DNA of 64,000 nucleotides from Neolewinella agarilytica. GTDB lineage: Bacteria; Bacteroidota; Bacteroidia; Chitinophagales; Saprospiraceae. Each line of letters begins with the position of its first letter. Position 1 is the first letter of the stretch. Of the stretch, positions 18,316 through 26,818 are shown piece after piece. The DNA is taken from NCBI RefSeq assembly GCF_900110645.1, contig NZ_FOFB01000003.1:124001-188000 (forward strand), in the 5' to 3' direction. The notes beneath the pieces were generated by a model that worked only from the letters and a program-made list of their open reading frames with translations, made no database searches and was not told the origin of the DNA. The position numbers and the translations under genes are program-made.

Positions 18316-18499
18316 AGTGTTTTTAATTTTGGATAAAGCTACAAATAAAACATTGGTTGTCGTGGTTTGAATCCCTTTATTCAGTTTAAGTGGTCTACCG
18401 TTCCCTCAGATGGAGGTATACGTAGAGCCGGGAAAGCAGTCGCTTTATAATTTAATTAACTTTTCTAGTGTCTTTTTCAGGCTTCCGCGTCTGAAAGAT

Positions 18500-18507
18500 A
18501 GATTTGG
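18500..18507 (+). promoter_or_regulatory. Candidate -7 box upstream of the MscS-family gene
   Basis: TAGATTTG fits TAnnTTTG; it lies about 50 bp before the ATG at 18558. No TTG was found at the expected -33 distance. Confidence 0.35.
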
Positions 18508-18557
18508 GTGCTTCACCCTCCAAAAACTATTCATTCATCAATTAATTTATTTTTCTA

Positions 18558-19376
18558 ATGGATTTAGATTTTCTTTCTGAGAGCAACATGGAAACAATTA
18601 TAAGCTACGCAACCTCTATTGCCGGAGCTATTCTGGTCCTTATCATCGGTTTCTGGATTGCTAACCGCATTGCATCCTTCTTAGGCAAACGGATGGAGAA
18701 GTCCGGTATGGACGATACCGTTCGCCCCTTCCTGATGTCATTGGTCAGTACCGGCCTTAAGATTCTTGTTGGCCTGGCTGCTGTTGGTATGCTAGGTGTT
18801 GAAACGGCTAGCTTTATTGCTATCCTCGGTGCTTTGGCATTTGCGGTAGGTATGGCCCTTCAGGGTACCCTTGGCCACTTCGCCAGCGGTGTAATGCTGT
18901 TGTTTTTCCGTCCTTACAAGGTTGGTGATCTGGTAACTATTGGTGGCGGTGAAACCGGCACCGTGAAGGAGTTGGCCATTTTCAACACTGTATTGGCAAC
19001 GCTTGACAACAAGCGGGTAATGGTACCTAACGGTGTTGTAACCAGCAACATCATCACGAACATCAGCGGTCAGGGCACCATTGGTGTGGAACTGACCTAT
19101 GGCATCGGCTACGGTGACTCTATTGACAAGGCAAAGGAAGTTATCCTGGCCGTTGGTAAGGAATGCCCATGGATTCTCGATGAGCCAGGACAGGGAGTAG
19201 TTGTTGCTTCTCATGGAGACAGCGCTGTCAACCTGGCTACCCGTCCATTCTGTAAGAGTGAGCACTACTGGGACACCTTCTTCTACATGCAGGAGAACGT
19301 CAAGAAGGCGTTTGACCGCGAAGGCATCAGCATCCCGTTCCCACAGCAGGATGTGCACATGCACCAGGTAAGCTAA
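18558..19376 (+). CDS. Small mechanosensitive channel (MscS family)
   Basis: 272 residues with three hydrophobic segments at about 15-35, 60-80 and 85-110. The last is the pore-lining helix, with the typical small-residue pattern (ALAFAVGMALQGTLGHFASG). The MscS beta domain follows: FRPYKVGDLVTIGGGETGTV and LDNKRVMVPNGVVTSNIITN. The minimal three-helix form releases solutes when membrane tension rises. A strong terminator follows immediately, so the gene is monocistronic. Confidence 0.94.
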   Translation: MDLDFLSESNMETIISYATSIAGAILVLIIGFWIANRIASFLGKRMEKSGMDDTVRPFLMSLVSTGLKILVGLAAVGMLGVETASFIAILGALAFAVGMALQGTLGHFASGVMLLFFRPYKVGDLVTIGGGETGTVKELAIFNTVLATLDNKRVMVPNGVVTSNIITNISGQGTIGVELTYGIGYGDSIDKAKEVILAVGKECPWILDEPGQGVVVASHGDSAVNLATRPFCKSEHYWDTFFYMQENVKKAFDREGISIPFPQQDVHMHQVS

Positions 19377-19412
19377 AAAGTTTATCCGCTCCTTAGCAGG
19401 AGTGAATTGATG

Positions 19413-19476
19413 AGCGATCAGTGATCGGCGTACGGGCATAACTGCTTTGGACGTTGATTACTGATCGCTTTTTTTG
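19413..19476 (+). terminator. Terminator after the MscS gene
   Basis: AGCGATCAGT at 19413-19422 pairs with ACTGATCGCT at 19460-19469 around a ~37-nt loop, followed by a T run. Confidence 0.75.
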
Positions 19477-19480
19477 TGGA

Positions 19481-20284
19481 TTAACTAAAGTGGCGCACCA
19501 TCCGCACTTCTTCTTCGGTAAGGAAGCGGTAGAAGCCCCGGGGTAAGTTCTTTTTGGTGAGCCCGGCCAGGTATACCCGGTCGAGCTTCTTTACGGTATA
19601 GCCCAGTTGCTCGAAGGCCCGGCGGACGATGCGGTTGCGACCCACATGGATCTGGAGAGCAACGGTCATCGGGTCATCTTGTTTGGCGTAGCGAACCCAG
19701 TCTACTGCAAAGGGGCCATCATCCAGGTCGTAACCATGCTCCATTTCGGCGAGGCTGGCGCCGGAGAAGGGCTTGTCCAGCGTAGCGTGATAGATCTTAC
19801 TTACCTGATGGCTGGGGTGGGTAAGCCGTTTGGCGGTGTCTCCGTCGTTGGTGATGAGTAGCAGGCCCGTGGTTTCCCGGTCGAGGCGACCTACGGGGAA
19901 GAGGCGGTAGTCTTTCAGCTGCGGGTCGTCCAGCAGGTCCATTACGGTTGTCCGGTCGTGTTCATCGCTGGTGGTGGTAATGACGTTGCGGGGCTTGTTG
20001 AGGAGTACGTAGATGTACTGCTCGTCTGGCGAGACAATCTTATCCTTATAACTTACTTCGTCTCCGGCCTGAACCTGGTAGGCGGGGTTTATTTCTACTT
20101 TCCCGTTTACTTTGATCTTACCGGCTTTGACCATGTCGCCGGCCTGCCGCCGGCTGGCTACGCCGGAATGCGCCAGGTATTTGTTGAGGCGCATGCCGAT
20201 GATGTCTTCTGCTTTGCGGTCGAGGCCGGGGGGCTGACCAGAGTTGCGGGCCTGGGAACGTTGGAATCGGCGGGGAGGTTTCAT
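19481..20284 (-). CDS. Pseudouridine synthase, RsuA/RluB family
   Basis: 267 residues. A basic 30-residue leader precedes the S4 RNA-binding domain (MRLNKYLAHSGVASRRQAGDMV); initiation at that second Met (20194) is also possible. The catalytic domain has VGRLDRETTGLLLITNDGDTA, with the catalytic Asp in GRLD, plus QIHVGRNRIVRRAFEQLGY. It most likely modifies a uridine in 23S rRNA (RluB/RluE class) or 16S rRNA (RsuA). It is convergent with the mscS gene. Just upstream is another short 8-bp-period tract. Confidence 0.93.
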   Translation of the reverse strand: MKPPRRFQRSQARNSGQPPGLDRKAEDIIGMRLNKYLAHSGVASRRQAGDMVKAGKIKVNGKVEINPAYQVQAGDEVSYKDKIVSPDEQYIYVLLNKPRNVITTTSDEHDRTTVMDLLDDPQLKDYRLFPVGRLDRETTGLLLITNDGDTAKRLTHPSHQVSKIYHATLDKPFSGASLAEMEHGYDLDDGPFAVDWVRYAKQDDPMTVALQIHVGRNRIVRRAFEQLGYTVKKLDRVYLAGLTKKNLPRGFYRFLTEEEVRMVRHFS

Positions 20285-20590
20285 AGTCTGATAGTAGTGG
20301 TAGCAGTGATTGTACAGTAATCTAAGTGCGGCCCTCCGGTAGCAGAGGTTTGTTAGGGGAACGGTTGGGAATGGAAAGAGTTAAGGGGAAGCCACTTTAT
20401 GGTGGCTATGTATAGACCTCTTTGCCACACTCATTGCCATCGTACAACTCTATGCACCTGCGGATGCGCAGTATTTGAAATCAAATTAGTTACAAAATCG
20501 GTTTTATTTATTTTTTAGATTACATTGTTGTAACTTTTATTTATCTTAGTAGTAGCTTACACCAAATCGCACCCAGAGAAACACTACTTC
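20285..20590. other. 306-bp divergent intergenic region
   Basis: It holds a degenerate 8-bp tract at its left end (TAGTCTGA, TAGTAGTG, GTAGCAGT), one dispersed-motif copy at 20453, a short GCCACTTTATGGTGGC hairpin near 20393, and an AT-rich stretch before the T9SS gene start. I see no coding potential. Confidence 0.6.
20453..20470 (+). repeat. Dispersed 19-bp motif, copy 6 (spacer GAT)
   Basis: TGCACCTGCG exact, right half GCGCA. Intergenic. Confidence 0.68.
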
Positions 20591-23500
20591 ATGAAATTCC
20601 TCACTAATTTTCTTCTCTTCTTTATCATATCAACAACGCTTTCGGCCCAATGGCAAGCCATGGACGGTCCTTACGGAGCTACCACCCGGGTCATTGCCCG
20701 CTGTGGAGCCACCTTGCTGGCGGACACTGACGGTGGACTCTACCAAAGTACGGACGAAGGAATGACCTGGACAGAAACGTTTAGAGGAGCCATTGCCAGA
20801 GGCAGCGTTTTTGAGGTGAAAACGGATGGAAACAATGCCATTGTCCGGGTCTTCAATACGGAGACCGGAGTTTATGAACTGCTCATTTCAACAGATGGAA
20901 CCGAAAGCTGGCAGCGCCTGTCCCTTCCCGAAAATATTAACGGCTATCGCGGAATGGCTTTCAACGGGACGGTGATTCTTTACCGGGATATCAGAGCCGG
21001 CTATGTATCTTTTGACGGGGGATTAAACTGGACCTTCATGGGCTTTGGCATTGGTGTGCCGAGTGAGCTTTTCAGTATTAACGAAATACTCTACATCCGT
21101 AACACTGCCGGCGAACTATACCGGGCAACAGATGCTGCGGCTACCGAGTGGGAGGAAGTGAATTATCCCGTCCGGACCAGCTTCCGGGTAGAATTACTGG
21201 TTAAAGGAGATACGCTGATCACGGGTTTTGTGAATGATTCAATCTACTACAGTCATAACGGCGGGGAGGATTGGCGCGTTGGTAGCGGAGTGGGGGATTT
21301 TGATGCCGCCACGAATTCTCTGAGTTCATCAGGAGACACACTCTACGCCTTGAGCGGAAATAAGCTGTACACTTCGACTGATGCCGGCGCTAACTGGACG
21401 ATGCCCGTTAGCACCAGTAGCCTGATGGGACTCTTACCCCTTTCGGGTAGCCTGCTGCTTCTTTCCGGTACTGATGTTGTCTGGTCTCCTGATGAGGGTC
21501 TTACCCAAGTGCCGAGAATGAACGGAATGAACGGTACGGTCATCCGTGAATGGGTAGCACAGGGTGATGGAATTACCTATAACCAGAACGATAAGCAGCT
21601 GGTACACACCAACGATGAAGGGCTGCGTTTTGTCGAGGATTCCTCCCTGACCCTATGGGAGGGTAATCTGGATGAAATGATTGCCGCACCGGATGACTAT
21701 GTGTTTTACGGCGCTTCTTCTTTCAGTTCGGGACAGAGAAAGAGCATTTACCGGATATCTCCTGAAGGGCAGCAACAACTGGTCATTCAGGAGGGGAACC
21801 AGCCCTGGCTGGCCAGTGACCATCTGGAATACGAAGACGGAAAGTTGTTCTACTACGGAAACGGGGTGAGAAAATTTTCTGAGGACCTCGGAGAAAGCTG
21901 GCAGGAAATGTCTGAACTGGCTCCTTTTTTCTTCAACGATTATGTGCGGCATGGGGAGGCAGTGTTTGCTTTCCAAACCGGCTCCGTTCAGCGAAAAAGA
22001 GATGGGGAAACCGACTGGACGGAAGTGAATACGGGCTTACAACTGGAGGAGTTTCCCATCGGTACCCGCAGCAATGAGTGCCGTCTGATCAGTACCGAAG
22101 GGGCGCTTTTCGCGCTGGTCTCCAGAAGTTCCAAAGAGACATATGACATTTACGTAACGCATGATGATGGGGACAACTGGCTCCTTACGGCTACGGAGCT
22201 GGAGCCCATTATTTACCCTACACTGAATGCTCCTCCGGGAGTGAAGGCAATAATCTCCGTTAATGGCTTCCACCTCATGGCCGCCCGCGATAACGGAATC
22301 GTAATTTCGGGTGATCAGGGGCGCAACTGGACATACTTCAATGACGGGCTGCCTAATGATCGGGTAGAAGTTATGCAACTGGTGAACGGTAAAGTTATAA
22401 TATCCACCGATCGAAATGGGTTCTGGCAACTGGACCCTGATCAGGTTCAACTCCGAAAAGCCACAGGAACCGTCTATTTCGATGCCAACGAAAACGACCT
22501 CTTCGATGCAGGTGAAAGTGGCCTGCCCATGGTGAAAATGCTCCTGGAAAACGGAGAAGACCTGGCGTTTACCAATGCGGAAGGCGTTTATACGATGTTC
22601 TTCCGTAACGATGGCGCTTTTGCTCCGGAGATCAACAACCCTTATTTCAATTCCAATCCTTCCGTCCGGCAAACGGATGCTGAAGGGCCATTGGACTTTG
22701 GCTTGCAGCTCAACCGAAATGTCAATGACCTGCGCGTAAGCCTGGAAACGGACAATGTGCACCGTCCGGGTTTTTCTAATCGCTATTATCTGCACTACGA
22801 GAACAGAGCGGCTCCTACGGAAGGGGTAAGTCTGGAAATCGTACTCGATCCTCAATTTACCTTTGACGGGGCGAATCAGGACCCTGACCAACAAGATGGT
22901 AATACCCTCACCTATGAGCTGGGGGATCTGGCTCCGCTGGAGTCTGGTCTGATCGTCTTGTACCTTACCGTTGACCGAATGGCCATGCTTGGGGGCACCA
23001 TCAGCAGTACGGCCACCATCAGCAGCGCTTCGGCGGCCGAAGAAACCCCGGCAAATAATATTGCGACCCTGACGGACATTCTGGTCGGCTCCTACGACCC
23101 CAACGATATTGCCGTGGACCTAAGCATCGTTACCCCGATGCAGGTGGCGGATGGTCAGTTGCTGAACTACCGGATTCGCTTTCAGAATACGGGGACTTAT
23201 CCGGCCGAGACGGTAGTTGTACGCAATGAGATTGATCCCGGCCTGCAGCTGGGGTCCATCAAAAGCGTGGAGGCGAGTCATGACTTTGAGATCGTCGTGG
23301 AGGACGACCGCCTACTGGCCTTCGTTTTCGAAAATATTCAGTTGGCGGACAGCACCCGGGATGAGGCGGCCAGCCACGGTTACATCACCTATACCATTGC
23401 GGTGGACGAAGAGCTGATGAACGGGGATAGTATTGCTAATCAGGCCGCCATTTACTTCGACTTCAACGAGCCCATCATCACGAATGAAGCTATTACGGTA

Positions 23501-23776
23501 GTGGAACGACCCGCCGCGGTACGGACGGCGACGCCGTGGCTAAGCGGTAAGCTGTATCCCAACCCAGTTACATCAGGTGATCGGGTCGCTTTTGAACTGG
23601 ACAGCCCGGCGGGTACGCTGACGGTCTTTGACCCACTCGGCCGGCCGGTAAGCCAGCAAGAGGCTTTCCGTCCCGCAACGGATCGACTCAACACGGCCGG
23701 GCTGCAGCCCGGTGTATACTGGATTGGCTTTATCGGCCCGAAGGGGAGTAGCTGCTTTAAGTTGTTGGTGCGGTAA
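20591..23776 (+). CDS. Secreted T9SS cargo with sortilin/BNR-type propeller
   Basis: 1061 residues. Signal peptide FLLFFIISTTLSAQ. Residues ~25-610 hold repeated S-x-D-x-G-x-x-W motifs (STDEGMTWTE, SFDGGLNWT, STDAGANWT, THDDGDNWLL, SGDQGRNWT), the Asp-box signature of a BNR/sortilin beta-propeller. A SdrD/B-like segment follows (GTVYFDANENDLFDAGESG), then a domain with YDPNDIAVD and YRIRFQNTGTYPAETVVV that is usual before T9SS tails. The C-terminal ~75 residues (LYPNPVTSGD ... GVYWIGFIG) are a type A sorting domain. It is exported across the outer membrane and attached or released; the function is probably adhesive or enzymatic, not deducible. Confidence 0.88.
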   Translation: MKFLTNFLLFFIISTTLSAQWQAMDGPYGATTRVIARCGATLLADTDGGLYQSTDEGMTWTETFRGAIARGSVFEVKTDGNNAIVRVFNTETGVYELLISTDGTESWQRLSLPENINGYRGMAFNGTVILYRDIRAGYVSFDGGLNWTFMGFGIGVPSELFSINEILYIRNTAGELYRATDAAATEWEEVNYPVRTSFRVELLVKGDTLITGFVNDSIYYSHNGGEDWRVGSGVGDFDAATNSLSSSGDTLYALSGNKLYTSTDAGANWTMPVSTSSLMGLLPLSGSLLLLSGTDVVWSPDEGLTQVPRMNGMNGTVIREWVAQGDGITYNQNDKQLVHTNDEGLRFVEDSSLTLWEGNLDEMIAAPDDYVFYGASSFSSGQRKSIYRISPEGQQQLVIQEGNQPWLASDHLEYEDGKLFYYGNGVRKFSEDLGESWQEMSELAPFFFNDYVRHGEAVFAFQTGSVQRKRDGETDWTEVNTGLQLEEFPIGTRSNECRLISTEGALFALVSRSSKETYDIYVTHDDGDNWLLTATELEPIIYPTLNAPPGVKAIISVNGFHLMAARDNGIVISGDQGRNWTYFNDGLPNDRVEVMQLVNGKVIISTDRNGFWQLDPDQVQLRKATGTVYFDANENDLFDAGESGLPMVKMLLENGEDLAFTNAEGVYTMFFRNDGAFAPEINNPYFNSNPSVRQTDAEGPLDFGLQLNRNVNDLRVSLETDNVHRPGFSNRYYLHYENRAAPTEGVSLEIVLDPQFTFDGANQDPDQQDGNTLTYELGDLAPLESGLIVLYLTVDRMAMLGGTISSTATISSASAAEETPANNIATLTDILVGSYDPNDIAVDLSIVTPMQVADGQLLNYRIRFQNTGTYPAETVVVRNEIDPGLQLGSIKSVEASHDFEIVVEDDRLLAFVFENIQLADSTRDEAASHGYITYTIAVDEELMNGDSIANQAAIYFDFNEPIITNEAITVVERPAAVRTATPWLSGKLYPNPVTSGDRVAFELDSPAGTLTVFDPLGRPVSQQEAFRPATDRLNTAGLQPGVYWIGFIGPKGSSCFKLLVR

Positions 23777-23807
23777 AGGGCTGAGGTCTGTGTGAGAAGA
23801 GCTTTCT

Positions 23808-23825
23808 GGCGCGGGCGCAGGTGCA
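23808..23825 (-). repeat. Dispersed 19-bp motif, copy 7 (spacer CCC)
   Basis: TGCACCTGCG-CCC-GCGCC on the minus strand. Intergenic between convergent genes. Confidence 0.75.
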
Positions 23826-23937
23826 AGGGGAGGTTTTAAAAGCTATAGCTGTGCTTTGTACTCTACTCTTCGGTGTGGGGTTTAATGCTTGCCCTGGGGG
23901 CAGGGGTGAGTGTGGGGGAGCCGATGGGGTGAGAGAC

Positions 23938-25008
23938 TCATCGTGTCAGAAACAGGTGGTAGAGGTCTTCATTAACAAAGTAATGATGCTTCCCCATCCG
24001 CTCCTTTCGCAAAACGCCATCATCCGCTAATTTATTCAGGTAGAGAGAAGCCGTTTTCCGGGAGATTTTCAGATCTCTCTCCAGAAATTCTATTTTAGTG
24101 TAAGGGTGGCGGAAAAGGTTCATCAGGAGTTCGTGGGAGTAAAACTTATAGTTGCTTCGAAGTTTACGCTGCATGTCTGTGATTTGGAGTTGAAGGCTTT
24201 CGATGAGATTGATGGTGTCTTTTGCCGTCAAGCTGACTCCACGGATAATATAGATTAGCCAATCTTCCCAGTTGCTTTCTAAACGCACTTCCTGAAACAG
24301 CTGATAATACCTCTGTTTAGTGTGGATTATGTAGTTGCTCAAGTAGAGGGTCGGAAAATCAAGTAGATCGGACAGGATGAGGTATAAAATATTGATGATG
24401 CGACCAGTTCTACCATTTCCATCGTAAAATGGATGAATACTCTCAAACTGAAAGTGGATAATGGCCATCTTGACCAGAGGGTCATATTGCCTGTAATCCG
24501 GATTGTTGATTAGTTGCTCAAGGTCTTTCATCAAGGCACTTATTGTCTCAAAATCCTGTGGTGGTGTATAGACTACCTCTTTCGTGTAGGCATTTAACAA
24601 TGAGGTTCCGGGAGTTCGCCGAAAGCCTGCATTGTTTTTCTCTAGCACAGATTGGATTTTTATGATATCGTTTCCGGTAAGTAGTCTTTTCTCCGAGATA
24701 AGCTCGAAGCCCTTTTTCAGCGCTTCCACATAATTCTGGACTTCTTTGGCTTCCGAAGAGGAGTTACCGGATAGCTGAAGGTCTCCTTTAAACAACTCGT
24801 CCAGCGAGGTGATGATATTTTCAATGGCTGAACTGTCTTTGGCTTCTTGTATGCCTAAAGTATTGATCAGTATGGATTGGTCTGGAATCGTCCTCGCTAC
24901 TCCTTTAAGCTCCGCAAGGGCCGCGCGGGCACTTACCAGTTCGCGCAATACAGCTTTAGATTCGAGTTCTGTAGAACTGGGTATCTTCTCAATCGGCCAA
25001 GCTTTCAT
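23938..25008 (-). CDS. Fic family protein (putative AMP transferase), class II-type
   Basis: 356 residues. The Fic core motif IHPFYDGNGRTGRI is at 191-204 with the catalytic His192. An N-terminal helix carries SSAIEN (59-64), matching the S/T-x-x-x-E-G/N inhibitory motif that blocks ATP gamma-phosphate, so the enzyme is probably auto-inhibited. A C-terminal winged-helix-like segment (FLERDLKISRKTASLYLNKL) may bind DNA. The Fic/DUF4172-like family transfers AMP to target proteins; targets are unknown. The gene is AT-richer than its neighbours and sits alone between a T9SS gene and a peptidase, suggesting later acquisition. Confidence 0.88.
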   Translation of the reverse strand: MKAWPIEKIPSSTELESKAVLRELVSARAALAELKGVARTIPDQSILINTLGIQEAKDSSAIENIITSLDELFKGDLQLSGNSSSEAKEVQNYVEALKKGFELISEKRLLTGNDIIKIQSVLEKNNAGFRRTPGTSLLNAYTKEVVYTPPQDFETISALMKDLEQLINNPDYRQYDPLVKMAIIHFQFESIHPFYDGNGRTGRIINILYLILSDLLDFPTLYLSNYIIHTKQRYYQLFQEVRLESNWEDWLIYIIRGVSLTAKDTINLIESLQLQITDMQRKLRSNYKFYSHELLMNLFRHPYTKIEFLERDLKISRKTASLYLNKLADDGVLRKERMGKHHYFVNEDLYHLFLTR

Positions 25009-25023
25009 AATTTTATTTTAAAA

Positions 25024-25031
25024 CAAATATA
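25024..25031 (-). promoter_or_regulatory. Candidate -7 box of the Fic gene
   Basis: Minus-strand TATATTTG fits TAnnTTTG and is 15 bp from the ATG. Confidence 0.4.
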
Positions 25032-25099
25032 TGGGTAAATTGTGATAAAAATTACACATTAGGTGGTTTATAGGGGAAGCTGCTTCCCATGTAATGAGC

Positions 25100-25134
25100 T
25101 ACATGCGTAAAGAATAATTTTTTTTACGCATGTA
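25100..25134. repeat. 12-bp perfect hairpin in the Fic/peptidase divergent region
   Basis: TACATGCGTAAA at 25100-25111 pairs with TTTACGCATGTA at 25123-25134 over an 11-nt AT loop. Because both flanking genes point away from it, an operator or attenuator is more likely than a terminator. Confidence 0.65.
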
Positions 25135-25232
25135 ATGTGCCTCGTAGAAAGGTTTTGAATTAGTTTTTATGTATTATTTGTTTGATAATGTCATTGTACC
25201 TTGCTGCTTTTGGCGCTTAATCGCTACTACTT

Positions 25233-26780
25233 ATGCTTTATCGGTACCCCCTCCCCCTGCTCCTTCTAACCCTCCTCTGCACCTGCGTCAGCGCCCAACT
25301 TCAAGCGCAGCAATCGCCCGTAGGGCACAAAACGCTCCACGATCGCACCCTGGAAAGTCTGGAGCCCTATCAGGAGTTTCTTTCCATCCCCAACGACGCC
25401 CGCATCAAAGGACAGTTAGAACCCAACCTCGTCTGGCTGGAAAAGGAGTTCGCCAAGCGTGGCTTTGTTGGCAGGCGCCTGAAAAATGAAGGCATCGATC
25501 TGTTGCTGTTTACCTATCAGGCGGCTACCCCGAAGGCCGAAACGGTACTGTTCTACGGCCACGTGGACGGGCAGTCAGTAGACGTGTCCAAGTGGATACT
25601 TTCTCCGCCCTTCAAGCCCGTTTACGGAACGATGACGGCGATGGCCGATGGCACCATCAACTACCAGAAGGTTGCCACGCTACCCGCGAAACCCGAGACG
25701 ACCGACGTCCGCCTCTTCGCCCGCGCCAGCTCCGACGCCAAGGCACCGATCATGCTTTTCCTCGTTGCCTGGGACCAGATGATCGCCGACGGTAAGCGGC
25801 CCAACTACACCGTGAAATTCATCATCGACTCCATGGAAGAGTTCAGCAGCCCCGACCTGCCCGGTGCCGTCAAAACCCACCGTGCCGCTCTGGCTGCTGA
25901 TCACCTGATCATTCTGGATGGTCCGGTCCATATCACTAACCAACCTACCATTGTGGGTGGCGCGCGCGGAATTGCCAGCGCCCGGCTCACCGTCTATGGC
26001 CCCAAACTGCCACAACACAGTGGCCACTACGGCAACTATGCCCCGAACCCGGCGCTGCGGCTGGCCCAGCTGCTGGCCAGTATGAAAAACGATGCCGGCC
26101 GGGTAACCATTCCCGGTTACTACGACGGTATTGAGATCGATGCCGCTACCCGCCGCATCCTCGATGGTGTGCCGGATGATGCTAACTCCATTCACCAGAA
26201 AATCGGCTTCAGCCAGCCCGACGGCGTCGGGCGCAACCTGCAGGAAGCCCTGCAGTACCCGAGCCTCAACATCAAAGGAATGTCCAGCGGTTGGGTAGGG
26301 CTCTCCGCCCGGACGATCATCCCCAACACCGCGGTGGTAAATATGGACCTTCGCCTCGTCAAAGAATCCGACGGAGACCGGCTACTTGGCCTCGTGCGCA
26401 ACCACATCAAAGCCCAGGGCTACTACATCATCCCCGAAGGCCGGGAGCCTACGGATGAAGAGCGGGCCAATCACGCACGACTGGCTTCCTTCGGCGGGAA
26501 AACGAGTTACGCTGCCTTCCGCACCGACCTCAACGGCAAAACCGGGAGCTGGCTGCAGAACGCCATTAAGCATACCTTCGGCAAAGATCCCGTGTTGATC
26601 CGTACCATGGGTGGATCGGTGCCGATTGCACCCTTCGTGACGGAGCTTGACGTGCCGGCCGTTGTGCTGCCACTCGTTAATCCGGACAATAACCAGCACA
26701 GTCCGAATGAGAACATTCTGCTGAAGAATTACTTTAAGGGAGCAGAGACTTTATATGGCGTGTTAACAGAAAAACTGTAG
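25233..26780 (+). CDS. M20 family metallopeptidase, secreted
   Basis: 515 residues with signal YPLPLLLLTLLCTCVSAQ; the Cys residues leave open a lipoprotein. The M20 zinc site is complete: FYGHVDGQSVD (His and the following catalytic Asp), ARASSDAKAPIM (bridging Asp), DSMEEFSSPD (Glu-Glu base/ligand), and NNQHSPNENI near the C terminus (last His). RGIASARLTVYGP ... LPQHSGHYGN is the dimerisation-domain pattern of carnosinase-like dipeptidases. It likely cleaves dipeptides in the periplasm. The end of the signal peptide (CTCVSAQ) is encoded by a dispersed-motif copy. It is 38 bp upstream of the MBL-fold gene and could be cotranscribed with it. Confidence 0.89.
   Translation: MLYRYPLPLLLLTLLCTCVSAQLQAQQSPVGHKTLHDRTLESLEPYQEFLSIPNDARIKGQLEPNLVWLEKEFAKRGFVGRRLKNEGIDLLLFTYQAATPKAETVLFYGHVDGQSVDVSKWILSPPFKPVYGTMTAMADGTINYQKVATLPAKPETTDVRLFARASSDAKAPIMLFLVAWDQMIADGKRPNYTVKFIIDSMEEFSSPDLPGAVKTHRAALAADHLIILDGPVHITNQPTIVGGARGIASARLTVYGPKLPQHSGHYGNYAPNPALRLAQLLASMKNDAGRVTIPGYYDGIEIDAATRRILDGVPDDANSIHQKIGFSQPDGVGRNLQEALQYPSLNIKGMSSGWVGLSARTIIPNTAVVNMDLRLVKESDGDRLLGLVRNHIKAQGYYIIPEGREPTDEERANHARLASFGGKTSYAAFRTDLNGKTGSWLQNAIKHTFGKDPVLIRTMGGSVPIAPFVTELDVPAVVLPLVNPDNNQHSPNENILLKNYFKGAETLYGVLTEKL
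25278..25296 (+). repeat. Dispersed 19-bp motif, copy 8 (spacer TCA)
   Basis: Exact halves. In frame in the signal peptide of the M20 peptidase (CTCVSA). Confidence 0.76.
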
Positions 26781-26818
26781 CGTCAGGCCCACTAGTCGAC
26801 CAACCTCCAACTCTGTAG

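Noticed and set aside
22037..22894. 285-codon frame opposite the T9SS propeller gene
   Set aside because: Antisense shadow without protein-like features.
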